The translations under genes were made by a program, and so were the position numbers. Positions 6,958 through 12,441 of a stretch of 12,441 nt of DNA are shown here, in pieces. Below the pieces are notes generated by a model. The model did not search any database. It was not told where the DNA came from and saw nothing but the letters and a program-made list of their open reading frames with translations. The number at the start of each line of letters is the position of its first letter. Position 1 is the stretch's first letter. This stretch comes from Cesiribacter sp. (GTDB lineage Bacteria; Bacteroidota; Bacteroidia; Cytophagales; Cyclobacteriaceae): contig JASLAE010000326.1 in NCBI GenBank assembly GCA_030147305.1, forward strand, positions 1 to 12,441, written 5' to 3'.

Positions 6958-7002
6958 AAAACTAAGGAGAAGCATCGCCAACAGGCGGTGCTTTTTAGTT
7001 TT
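6958..7002 (+). terminator. Intrinsic terminator after the DUF721 gene
   Basis: The inner stem AAGCATCGCC (6970-6979) pairs with GGCGGTGCTT (6984-6993) with one G-T wobble and the loop AACA, followed by five Ts. An outer stem AAAACTAA/TTAGTTTT (6958-6965 with 6995-7002) lengthens it. It is nearly symmetric and may also stop leftward transcripts. Confidence 0.85.
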
Positions 7003-7079
7003 ATTTCCAGTAGGTACGTAGCAGTTTGGAAGATTGGTTTTTAAGAAGGCAGGGATTGTCAGCAGCCGTATCGGAAAAC

Positions 7080-7110
7080 AAAAAAGCCTGACGTGCAGCC
7101 AGGCTTTTTT
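7080..7110 (-). terminator. Intrinsic terminator of the sigma/anti-sigma operon
   Basis: A perfect 11-bp inverted repeat, AAAAAAGCCTG (7080-7090) with CAGGCTTTTTT (7100-7110), has a nine-base loop. Read leftward it gives a GCCTG stem followed by six Ts. It lies 21 bases after the anti-sigma stop; the rightward direction would also work. Confidence 0.88.
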
Positions 7111-7130
7111 TGAAATGATTTATTTGATGC

Positions 7131-7994
7131 TTAAGAAGCTTCACCCATTACATACATTAGTTCCATGGTTGGGGTTGGGCTACCGCCATCCGGTTCGAGG
7201 GTCACGGCAAAAGCACTGGCATTATCAATTTGTTTCATTTTCTGCAGTTGCTGATCGGTGGTTTCAAATACACCTGCATCTACAGGTTTTCCGTCTACAA
7301 TTGCCCATAACTGGTATTGTTTGCCAGTTGGTGCCGTAGGCAGGCTGCCTGCATTCAGGTATACCTCCTCTGTAGCCGGGTTCCAGTACACAACGGCCAG
7401 GGCATCTGGTGCAGGGCTCAGGCCTTTCATGGTTACTGCCTGATAAGTTGGGTTGGTTAATATAGCCAATGACTGTTGCATGCCTTCTGCCCTGTTTTCC
7501 AGCGTAGAGACATTTTGTGCCAAAACAGTATTTTGTGCAGCCAGTGTGGCCAGCTGTTCTTCGGTTTGTTGCCAGCGGCTCCAGAAGTACATGGCTGCAA
7601 GCGAAGAGATAAGGGCAATGCCCACGCTCGCAGCCATTAGCCAGCGTTGCGGCGGTGCCTGTGTTTTTGGCGGAACATTGGTGTGCAGCGAACGTGCAGA
7701 TGCTTCTTGAGCTGGTGGTACAGCTGCCTGTGTTGTAGAACTGGTAGAAACAGGTGTAGCGGAAGTTACACCCGGAGCCACCCTATCGAGTATAGATGCT
7801 TTTAGTTCTGGACGAGGCTCCACAGCAGCAGCTTCCGCTAATCCCATCAGTGTTTCCTCAATGAGTTTAAGCTCAAGACCCACTTCCGGATAGCGTGCAG
7901 CTATATCCTCTACCTCACGTGCTTCGGCAGAAGATACTTCTCCCAGCACGTAAGATTCAAGTATACCAGATGATATATAGGCTTGTATATCCAC
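7131..7994 (-). CDS. Anti-sigma factor, RskA type, single membrane span
   Basis: A 287-aa inner-membrane regulator. The N-terminal cytoplasmic domain (1-75: YISSGILESYVLGEVSSAEAREVE) is of the anti-sigma type that binds the sigma factor. A low-complexity linker rich in Ser, Thr, Ala and Pro covers about 75-117. A transmembrane helix lies at 118-138, and a likely coiled coil (141-176) precedes an extracytoplasmic RskA-like C-terminal domain with GKQYQLWAIVDGKPVDAGVFE (224-244). No HxxxCxxC zinc motif is seen, so it is not a zinc-binding ZAS anti-sigma. The GTG start at 7994 shares its first base with the sigma TAG stop (TAGTG) and has GGGGA five bases upstream, which supports the start and translational coupling. 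It should sequester the ECF sigma factor until an envelope signal triggers release, probably by proteolysis (family inference). The inducing signal is unknown. Confidence 0.9.
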   Translation of the reverse strand: MDIQAYISSGILESYVLGEVSSAEAREVEDIAARYPEVGLELKLIEETLMGLAEAAAVEPRPELKASILDRVAPGVTSATPVSTSSTTQAAVPPAQEASARSLHTNVPPKTQAPPQRWLMAASVGIALISSLAAMYFWSRWQQTEEQLATLAAQNTVLAQNVSTLENRAEGMQQSLAILTNPTYQAVTMKGLSPAPDALAVVYWNPATEEVYLNAGSLPTAPTGKQYQLWAIVDGKPVDAGVFETTDQQLQKMKQIDNASAFAVTLEPDGGSPTPTMELMYVMGEAS

Positions 7995-8545
7995 TAATTC
8001 CCCACAAGTTTTCTTAATTGAATCATGGCCAGCCGGTGGCGCGTTTTTACCGTACCCAAAGGAATTCCATATTCCTCTGCTACTTCCGATTGGGTATACC
8101 CCTGCAGGTACAACAATTTAATAACCAACTGCTGTTCCTTCTGTAGGGTGTCTAGGAGTTTTTCTATGCCAATGGTGTCAACCTTTTGCAGATCGTGGTG
8201 CCGGCGATCAATGCTATGTACGTTGTCAGAGACTGCATCGGTTTTCAAATCTCGCTTTATCTCTTTACTCCGCAGCTTATCAATAGAAAGGTTGCGGGCT
8301 ACATTAAACATCCAGGTAAACAGCCTGCCCTTCGAAGCATCATATTGGCCAATGCTGTTCCATATTTTCATAAAGACATCCTGCAATACTTCCTCTGCAA
8401 TGTCTTCTTTCTTTACAATGCGCAATACCACACCATACAGCGCAGCCGAGTAATTGTCATACAGATAGCCTAAAGCTTCCCTGTCCTGTGTTTTCAGGCG
8501 GGCGATCAGCTGAGGTTCATCTATATTTGCTTTGGCTGCTTTCAG
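7994..8545 (-). CDS. RNA polymerase ECF sigma factor (start codon uncertain)
   Basis: A sigma-70 family ECF factor paired with the overlapping anti-sigma gene. Region 2 is visible as LIARLKTQDREALGYLYDNYSAALYGVVLRIV, then EEVLQDVFMKIWNSI and GRLFTWMFNVARNLSIDKLRS. Region 4 is visible as LLDTLQKEQQLVIKLLYLQGYTQSEVAEEYGIPLGTVKTRHRLA, with a clear helix-turn-helix. The only standard start is a GTG at 8431 (145 aa), but this would remove the first helix of region 2. The frame is open upstream to a stop at 8558-8560, and the added residues are clearly sigma-like. Within that extension there is no in-frame ATG, GTG or TTG, so candidate starts are CTG at 8545 (183 aa, used here) or ATA at 8554. A mutated start or a sequencing error is also possible. 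Gene identity is secure; the N-terminus is not. Confidence 0.88.
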   Translation of the reverse strand: MKAAKANIDEPQLIARLKTQDREALGYLYDNYSAALYGVVLRIVKKEDIAEEVLQDVFMKIWNSIGQYDASKGRLFTWMFNVARNLSIDKLRSKEIKRDLKTDAVSDNVHSIDRRHHDLQKVDTIGIEKLLDTLQKEQQLVIKLLYLQGYTQSEVAEEYGIPLGTVKTRHRLAMIQLRKLVGN

Positions 8546-8614
8546 GAAGAATATATTTTATCTGCCAATCTAAAAGAAAGATTTGATAAATAGAAAAAGA
8601 AAGTGCCTGTTGCT

Positions 8615-9166
8615 TTAATTAACTGCTTTTTCTGCTCCGGAAAGTTTTGCAAACACATGCAGGCTGATGAAGCGTCCGTTCTTAATCTCGCAATCCTGCA
8701 TAGTTCCTTCCAGGCGGAACTGCTGTTTGAGCAGCGCACGGCAGCTACCACTATTTTCGGTTTCTACATAAGCTTCGATGCGGTGCAGCTGCAAGTGCCC
8801 AAAGGCGTAGGGAATAATCGCCTCCAGCGCTTCGGTAATAAAGCCTTTGCCCCAATAGTCGGGCAACAGCCAGAAACCCAGCTCTGCCTTTTTATGCTCC
8901 CCGCTCAGGTTATAAAATCCTGCTGCCCCAATAAAAGAAGCAGTATTGGTCAGCCATAATGCCCACCAGCTACCGGTGCCACTATTTTCCAGCTCCCTGA
9001 ACCATTGCATTTGTTTTTCTGTCTCCTCCAGGGTTTTATAATTTACCCCATAGTAGCGAATCACCTCGGGATGGGAGAGTCCTTTATATACTTCACCCAC
9101 ATCTTCAGGTTTAAAAGGTTTAAGTGATAAGCGATGGGTACTTAAAGCGGGCACAGCTGCTTTCAT
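8615..9166 (-). CDS. GNAT-family N-acetyltransferase (RimJ/RimL-like)
   Basis: A 183-aa acetyl-CoA-dependent acetyltransferase. It opens with STHRLSLKPFKPEDVGEVYKGLSHPEVIRYYG (9-40), the usual start of the RimJ/RimL (Acetyltransf_3) branch. Motif A is ELGFWLLPDYWGKGFITEALEAIIPYAF (95-122), with the YWGKGFITEA acetyl-CoA pyrophosphate loop, and it continues through HRIEAYVETENSGSCRALLKQQFRLEG (128-154). The substrate cannot be predicted; ribosomal-protein N-termini, amino acids or antibiotics are all known in this branch. It lies upstream of the sigma gene on the same strand, 69 bases away, so cotranscription is possible. A terminator separates it from the S46 peptidase gene upstream. The ATG at 9166 has no Shine-Dalgarno. 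Confidence 0.88.
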   Translation of the reverse strand: MKAAVPALSTHRLSLKPFKPEDVGEVYKGLSHPEVIRYYGVNYKTLEETEKQMQWFRELENSGTGSWWALWLTNTASFIGAAGFYNLSGEHKKAELGFWLLPDYWGKGFITEALEAIIPYAFGHLQLHRIEAYVETENSGSCRALLKQQFRLEGTMQDCEIKNGRFISLHVFAKLSGAEKAVN

Positions 9167-9210
9167 AGATTGCTTTTACTATTGCTATATAATATAGTAC
9201 ATCGCCAGAA

Positions 9211-9244
9211 AATTAAAAATCCCTCCCGAATACAGGAGGGATTT
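9211..9244 (-). terminator. Intrinsic terminator of the S46 peptidase gene
   Basis: A perfect 10-bp inverted repeat, AAATCCCTCC (9217-9226) with GGAGGGATTT (9235-9244), has an eight-base loop. Leftward, the stem runs into TTTTTAATTTT. It is 29 bases beyond the peptidase stop codon and before the GNAT gene start. Confidence 0.88.
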
Positions 9245-9273
9245 GATTATGATCCTGGCCTGAGGGGCATTTC

Positions 9274-11469
9274 TCAGTCCATTTCCACAGTTTCTGCCTT
9301 GGAATCTGCCTTTTCTTTTTCTGTTCCTGCTACCAATGTCATTTCTTCTACCAGGTGTGTGGCACCTGCAAATTTATCAATGATCAACAGCACATAGCGG
9401 ATGTCTACGGCAATGTTGCGGCAAATTTCGGGGCTGTACTTAATGTCGCTCATGGTGCTTTCCCAGCTGCGGTCAAAGTTCAGACCAATCAAACGGCCTT
9501 CTGCATCAATTACCGGGCTTCCGGAATTACCTCCCGTAGTATGGTTTGAGGCTACAAAGCAAACCGGCATATATGTTTCTTCTCCATAAGGACCATAGTC
9601 TTTGGTCTGATAGATTTCTTTCAGGCGCTGCGGTACAATAAACTCTTCATTTGTTGAGTCCTCTTTCTGCATAATGCCATCCAGTGTTGTATAAAAACGA
9701 TAGCGAACACCATCCTGCGGTACATAGCCATCTACAATGCCATAAGCAACCCGCAGGGTACTGTTGGCATCGGGATAAAAGAGTTTGTCTTGCTGCATTT
9801 GGCGCAGACCAGCTACATAGCGGCGGTAGAGCAATTCCAGTTCCGGGTTTGTTTGTGCATACACGGGTGCCACTTCTTTTTCATAGATGTCTTTTACAGC
9901 ATTGAAGAACACAAAGCCCGGGTCTTTTGCAAGATTTTTAGAGGTTGCCCCGGGCTTATAGGTAGCCAGCAGCTCCTGCATTTTTGGGAGTGAGCTTAGT
10001 ACGGAACGGCTGTATACCTCGTCAGCATATTTCTGCAGGGCAGCTTCTGTAGCCGCCAGCTTTTGGATTACCTCTGGCTGCTGCTGCACCGGCACATTTT
10101 GCTTGTAGAGCAGCAGCATGTTTACAAAGAGCTCTTTGTCGGTCGCCACATCGTAATTCTTAAAGTGGCGCTCCAGCGCTGCAGAAAACTTATCGCGGTT
10201 GCCTGTAAAATCTTCTGCCGGTAAACTACCGCTTGCAAATGGTGCAAAAGTAGCGGCAAGCCTGATCAGCTCAATACCATATAAGGCTTCTTGTCTATAG
10301 GTATTGGCAAGCCCTACTTTTTCCTGCTGCTCATACAATTCTGCAAAGCGGGGCATTAATTCGCCATACAAATCCTTTCTATCCGGACTTTGCTGTACCC
10401 AGTTTAGAAATTGCTCTTCCAGTGCTTGTTTATCTGCCAGAGCATTCAGCTGCTTCAGGCCGCGGTTCTCACCAATCCACTTTTTCCAGTAATTTGCTAC
10501 GCTGGCATATTTGCTGGCATATTGAATGCGAACCGTATCGCTTGCTTTCATGTGGCGGTCCATAATCTCCAGGCGCTTATCACGGATATTGATCCGGTGC
10601 GGATTGGTTTGCTCCATCAGCAGCGCTACAGCATGCGAGGTAAGGTACTGTTCGGTACGGCCAGGAAACCCAAATACCATGGTGAAATCACCCTCCTGTA
10701 CACCTTCCAGCGAAACCGGCAGGTGGTGTTTAGGCTTCAGCGGTACATTCCCGGGAGCATATTTTGCCGGTTTACCATCAGGACCTGCATAAACTCTAAA
10801 AAGGGAAAAGTCGCCCGTATGGCGAGGCCACATCCAGTTATCGGTATCGCCACCAAATTTACCAATGGAAGAAGGCGGGGCACCTACCAGTCGTACATCA
10901 TCATAAGTTTCAGTAATAAACATATAGTATTCATTACCATAAAAGAAGGGTTTGATGATGGCGCTATAATGTGTGCCTGCTGTTGCCGCCTCAGATACTT
11001 GCTTGATCCGATCTGCCACCAGCTTTTCACGCTCAGCTTCTGCCAGGGCGGGGTCTATGCCCTTCAGAACCTGCTCACTTACATCCTCCATGCGAACAAT
11101 AAAGGTGACAAACAAACCTGCATTAGGTTTCTCCATCTCGCGGTTCATGGCCCAGAAACCATCGGTTAACAGGTCGTCCTGTACCGAGCTGTGATCCTGA
11201 ATAGCACCATAACCACAATGGTGATTGGTAAGAATGAGGCCTTCTGCAGAAATCAATTCACCCGTGCAAAAACCACCAAAAGAAACAATGGCATCTTTTA
11301 AGCTGCTTTGATTTACACTATAAATGTCTTCAGCAGTGAGTTTCATTCCCTGCGCCTGCATATCGTCCTGCAGTGCCTTAAGCATAAGGGGGAGCCACAT
11401 ACCCTCAGCAGCCCAAAGTGCGGGACTCAGCCAAAAGGTCATTAATACAAGTAGTATCCTCTTCTTCAT
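9274..11469 (-). CDS. S46-family dipeptidyl peptidase, probably DPP11-like (Asp/Glu-specific)
   Basis: A secreted or periplasmic serine peptidase that removes dipeptides from peptide N-termini and so supports peptide uptake in Bacteroidetes. The 731 aa are slightly longer than typical members (about 700-720). A signal peptide (MKKRILLVLMTFWLSPALWA) is predicted to be cut after A20, giving the AEGMW N-terminus typical of the family. The family motifs are LTNHHCGYGAIQ (80-91, catalytic histidine most likely H84), GGDTDNWMWPRHTGDF (206-221, aspartate probably D220) and TGGNSGSPVIDAEG (nucleophile S649). Eighteen residues after S649, in LNFDRSW, is R667. In Porphyromonas gingivalis the equivalent residue separates DPP11 (Arg673, acidic P1) from DPP7 (Gly673, hydrophobic P1), so acidic specificity is predicted. 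A short charged tail (KEKADSKAETVEMD) ends the protein. It has its own terminator, and no clean consensus promoter is visible upstream. Confidence 0.95.
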   Translation of the reverse strand: MKKRILLVLMTFWLSPALWAAEGMWLPLMLKALQDDMQAQGMKLTAEDIYSVNQSSLKDAIVSFGGFCTGELISAEGLILTNHHCGYGAIQDHSSVQDDLLTDGFWAMNREMEKPNAGLFVTFIVRMEDVSEQVLKGIDPALAEAEREKLVADRIKQVSEAATAGTHYSAIIKPFFYGNEYYMFITETYDDVRLVGAPPSSIGKFGGDTDNWMWPRHTGDFSLFRVYAGPDGKPAKYAPGNVPLKPKHHLPVSLEGVQEGDFTMVFGFPGRTEQYLTSHAVALLMEQTNPHRINIRDKRLEIMDRHMKASDTVRIQYASKYASVANYWKKWIGENRGLKQLNALADKQALEEQFLNWVQQSPDRKDLYGELMPRFAELYEQQEKVGLANTYRQEALYGIELIRLAATFAPFASGSLPAEDFTGNRDKFSAALERHFKNYDVATDKELFVNMLLLYKQNVPVQQQPEVIQKLAATEAALQKYADEVYSRSVLSSLPKMQELLATYKPGATSKNLAKDPGFVFFNAVKDIYEKEVAPVYAQTNPELELLYRRYVAGLRQMQQDKLFYPDANSTLRVAYGIVDGYVPQDGVRYRFYTTLDGIMQKEDSTNEEFIVPQRLKEIYQTKDYGPYGEETYMPVCFVASNHTTGGNSGSPVIDAEGRLIGLNFDRSWESTMSDIKYSPEICRNIAVDIRYVLLIIDKFAGATHLVEEMTLVAGTEKEKADSKAETVEMD

Positions 11470-11670
11470 AAAAAAATAGTGATGTTTGATTAGCTGCGTG
11501 AAAATACGAAAATAATATTCTAGTCTTTTTTTCTGCTCTTAAACGCAAAATCAGCATAGACCTGTTTGCATAGGCATAAGAAATCCAAAGATGTTTCTTT
11601 GAAAATATAGTAAGGCAAAAAAGCAAGTATTAGAGGTAGTGGTAAAAAAAATAAATAGGCGGAGGAGTAG

Positions 11671-11702
11671 TTGGAAAAGAGGAGCAGGGGCCCTTACCTT
11701 TG
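11671..11702 (+). promoter_or_regulatory. Rightward Bacteroidetes-type promoter (TTG-N21-TACCTTTG)
   Basis: TTG at 11671-11673 is followed after 21 bases by TACCTTTG at 11695-11702, a full match to TAnnTTTG. Transcription would start near 11706 and run into the non-coding region. No gene begins within the next 730 bases, so the product is a long leader or an untranslated RNA. Confidence 0.65.
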
Positions 11703-11705
11703 TAT

Positions 11706-11758
11706 TCCCCGGTCGCAGAAGGCGCAGGGGAGTAGTGGAGATTGACAGCTTTGACAGC
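11706..11758 (+). promoter_or_regulatory. Leader-like hairpin and TTGACAGC direct repeat
   Basis: Immediately after the promoter at 11671-11702, the arms TCCCC (11706-11710) and GGGGA (11727-11731) can form a hairpin with an inner CGC/GCG pairing. Then TTGACAGC occurs twice, at 11742-11749 and 11751-11758. The second copy within AGCTTTGACAGCA resembles the boxA-like TTCTTTGACA segment I recall from Bacteroidetes rRNA leaders. That resemblance is from memory and is inference. Confidence 0.4.
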
Positions 11759-11904
11759 ATTTGGTGGTTTGCCCTAGCTTTTGAGCGCAACTGAAGCCTG
11801 GAGAGAAAGCATTGAGCAGGCCTTTTAAAAAGCTTGCAGAAAGACTTTAAAATTCTCAGCGTCTTTGGAACCTGAAGGCAGGGTATAATGGTTAAAAATC
11901 TTGC

Positions 11905-11942
11905 TGCCCTATCTTAAAGGTACTGCCCTATACTTAAAGGTA
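11905..11942 (+). repeat. Two-copy tandem repeat of 18-19 bp
   Basis: TGCCCTATCTTAAAGGTA (11905-11922) is followed after one base by TGCCCTATACTTAAAGGTA (11924-11942). The copies differ by a single inserted A. The first copy overlaps the left member of the 22-bp repeat. Confidence 0.75.
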
Positions 11943-11945
11943 GAG

Positions 11946-11974
11946 CTTTTAGAAATGGATAGTGCTTCTAAAAG
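11946..11974. repeat. Perfect 9-bp inverted repeat
   Basis: CTTTTAGAA (11946-11954) and TTCTAAAAG (11966-11974) flank an 11-base loop, directly after the tandem repeat. No T tract follows, so it is not a typical terminator. Confidence 0.55.
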
Positions 11975-12411
11975 GTAGTAGGCAGCGCTTATAGAAAGGT
12001 CAAATAGAAAGGGATGTAGAAAGCTTTTAGCAAGGTTAAAAAAAGCTTAAAGAAAAACTACTGTAGGCTGGAACTAAGGCTCTTTGGAATTGAGTTATGG
12101 ATAAGCGCTCCGGATCAAAAGGATGCAGGAGCAGGAAGTTTGAAAGTCCATTGAAGTCTATACAAGACGCTGCTTAAGTCTAAAGAAAAAGAGCCTTAAG
12201 GAGATTAAAAGCTTAGAAGAAGCGTTTAAAAAACTTTTGGTTGAGCTGGAACTTTAGGGGGCTTAAGAGTGGTTAAGACTCTTGCGGCCCTGCATAAGAA
12301 GTCCCTTAGTCCCTTAGAAGAAGCGAAGCATCTTCGAGAAGAAGTTTAAAGAATGGGGATTGAGCAGGAAGAGCAGGAGGAGAAACTTTTAAAAATCTTT
12401 TGGAGAAGTTC

Positions 12412-12441
12412 TTGCAGATAAGGGAAAAGGCTTTACCTTTG
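12412..12441 (+). promoter_or_regulatory. Rightward promoter at the window edge (TTG-N19-TACCTTTG)
   Basis: TTG at 12412-12414, within CTTGCAG, is followed after 19 bases by TACCTTTG at 12434-12441, a full match ending on the last base of the window. Transcription would start just outside. The -7 box is identical to that of the promoter at 11695-11702. The driven gene is not visible; a strongly expressed RNA operon is a reasonable guess. Confidence 0.7.

Larger units (their letters stand above)
6810..7130. other. Intergenic region between convergent genes
   Basis: This 321-base gap separates the DUF721 gene from the converging anti-sigma gene. It holds three hairpins, at 6857-6884, 6958-7002 and 7080-7110. 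I saw no credible open frame, promoter or RNA gene in the remaining sequence (6885-6957 and 7003-7079). Confidence 0.6.
11889..12291 (+). repeat. Diverged 22-bp direct repeat pair
   Basis: The 22 bases at 11889-11910 and at 12270-12291 align without gaps and match at 19 positions (common frame TGGTTAA..., ...CTTGC.GCCCT). Shorter exact matches also link the two halves of the region: GCTGGAACT at 12067-12075 and 12245-12253, TCTTTGGAA at 11862-11870 and 12081-12089, and ATTGAGCAGG at 11811-11820 and 12359-12368. The pattern suggests an old, decayed duplication. Confidence 0.55.
11470..12441. other. Long non-coding region with repeats and promoters
   Basis: This 972-base stretch has no credible gene: plus frames are cut by frequent TAA/TAG stops (many in TTAAAG or TTAG contexts), and the longer minus frames show no family features or sensible composition. 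It begins with about 170 bases of AT-rich sequence upstream of the S46 gene. From about 11640 it is purine-rich on the plus strand. It contains two consensus-like promoters, a leader-like hairpin, a diverged 22-bp direct repeat, a short tandem repeat and several small hairpins. No tRNA, tmRNA, RNase P RNA or rRNA segment was recognised. Confidence 0.7.

Noticed and set aside
8565..8572. TAGATTGG on the minus strand as a promoter for the sigma gene
   Set aside because: One mismatch to TAnnTTTG and no TTG about 20 bases upstream. It remains possible but unsupported.
7131..9166. A new signalling system made of GNAT, sigma and anti-sigma genes
   Set aside because: The sigma/anti-sigma pair is a common type. 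The GNAT gene is only nearby on the same strand, with no overlap or shared feature that ties it to them.
10411..11169. Long plus-strand frame of 252 codons opposite the S46 peptidase gene
   Set aside because: It is antisense to a clearly conserved coding region. Its translation is rich in Cys, Ile and His with no family resemblance; it is a shadow of the real gene.
11507..11514. TATTTTCG on the minus strand upstream of S46, and a similar box upstream of pdhA (near 4035), as promoter elements
   Set aside because: Each differs from TAnnTTTG at a key position. S46 lacks a TTG at the right distance and pdhA has one only at a short spacing of 16. Too weak to annotate.
11405..11626. Minus-strand 73-codon frame overlapping the S46 start
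   Set aside because: It overlaps the well-supported S46 N-terminus in another frame and shows no protein-like features.
11551..11790. Minus-strand open frame of about 79 codons upstream of the S46 gene
   Set aside because: It overlaps the promoter/leader-like sequence, has low-complexity composition and no recognisable motif or ribosome binding site. It is probably chance.
11742..11810. Start of a 16S rRNA or tRNA gene after the first promoter
   Set aside because: No AGAGTTTGATC-type 16S start, no cloverleaf and no 3' CCA arrangement could be found.
11889..12291. CRISPR array
   Set aside because: Only two diverged repeat copies about 380 bases apart with no regular spacers and no cas genes.

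Overview
The window looks like a chromosomal housekeeping segment from a member of the Bacteroidetes, probably a Cytophagales/Cytophagia-type bacterium. The evidence is that several intergenic promoters match the Bacteroidetes pattern TTG-N19..21-TAnnTTTG. Most genes also lack a Shine-Dalgarno sequence, an S46 dipeptidyl peptidase is present, and the protein families resemble that phylum. Genus-level placement cannot be made from the sequence alone.

Layout from left to right. Positions 3-59 hold the tail of an unidentified rightward gene, which converges on a bidirectional terminator. A leftward block follows: aspartate kinase (lysC, 132-1451), lumazine synthase (ribH, 1453-1947), a membrane-anchored TPR protein (2099-2809, with its own promoter and terminator) and pyruvate dehydrogenase E1 alpha (pdhA, 2870-3910). 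Divergent from pdhA runs a rightward block: recF (4069-5202), a membrane-anchored diheme cytochrome c (5395-6351) and a small DUF721/DciA-like protein (6489-6809). The cytochrome gene has a terminator on each side. The DUF721 gene has its own near-perfect promoter lying almost on its start codon. After two hairpins come further leftward genes: an ECF sigma factor (7994-about 8545) and its RskA-type anti-sigma factor (7131-7994), which overlap by one base; a GNAT acetyltransferase (8615-9166); and a secreted S46 dipeptidyl peptidase (9274-11469) whose specificity residue predicts the Asp/Glu-preferring DPP11 type.

The last 970 bases (11470-12441) contain no credible gene. They hold two consensus-like rightward promoters, at 11671-11702 and 12412-12441, the second ending exactly at the window edge. 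Between them lie a leader-like hairpin, degenerate direct repeats and short tandem repeats. The best guess is the upstream control region of a strongly expressed downstream transcript such as an rRNA operon, but that transcript is outside the window.

Most of the window is ordinary core metabolism and genome maintenance. No defence system, mobile element, CRISPR array or obviously new multi-gene system was found. The points most worth a second look are the non-coding repeat/promoter region at the right end, the sigma factor gene with no standard start codon at its expected N-terminus, the apparently leaderless DUF721 gene, and the use of Shine-Dalgarno sequences only at tightly coupled internal operon starts.
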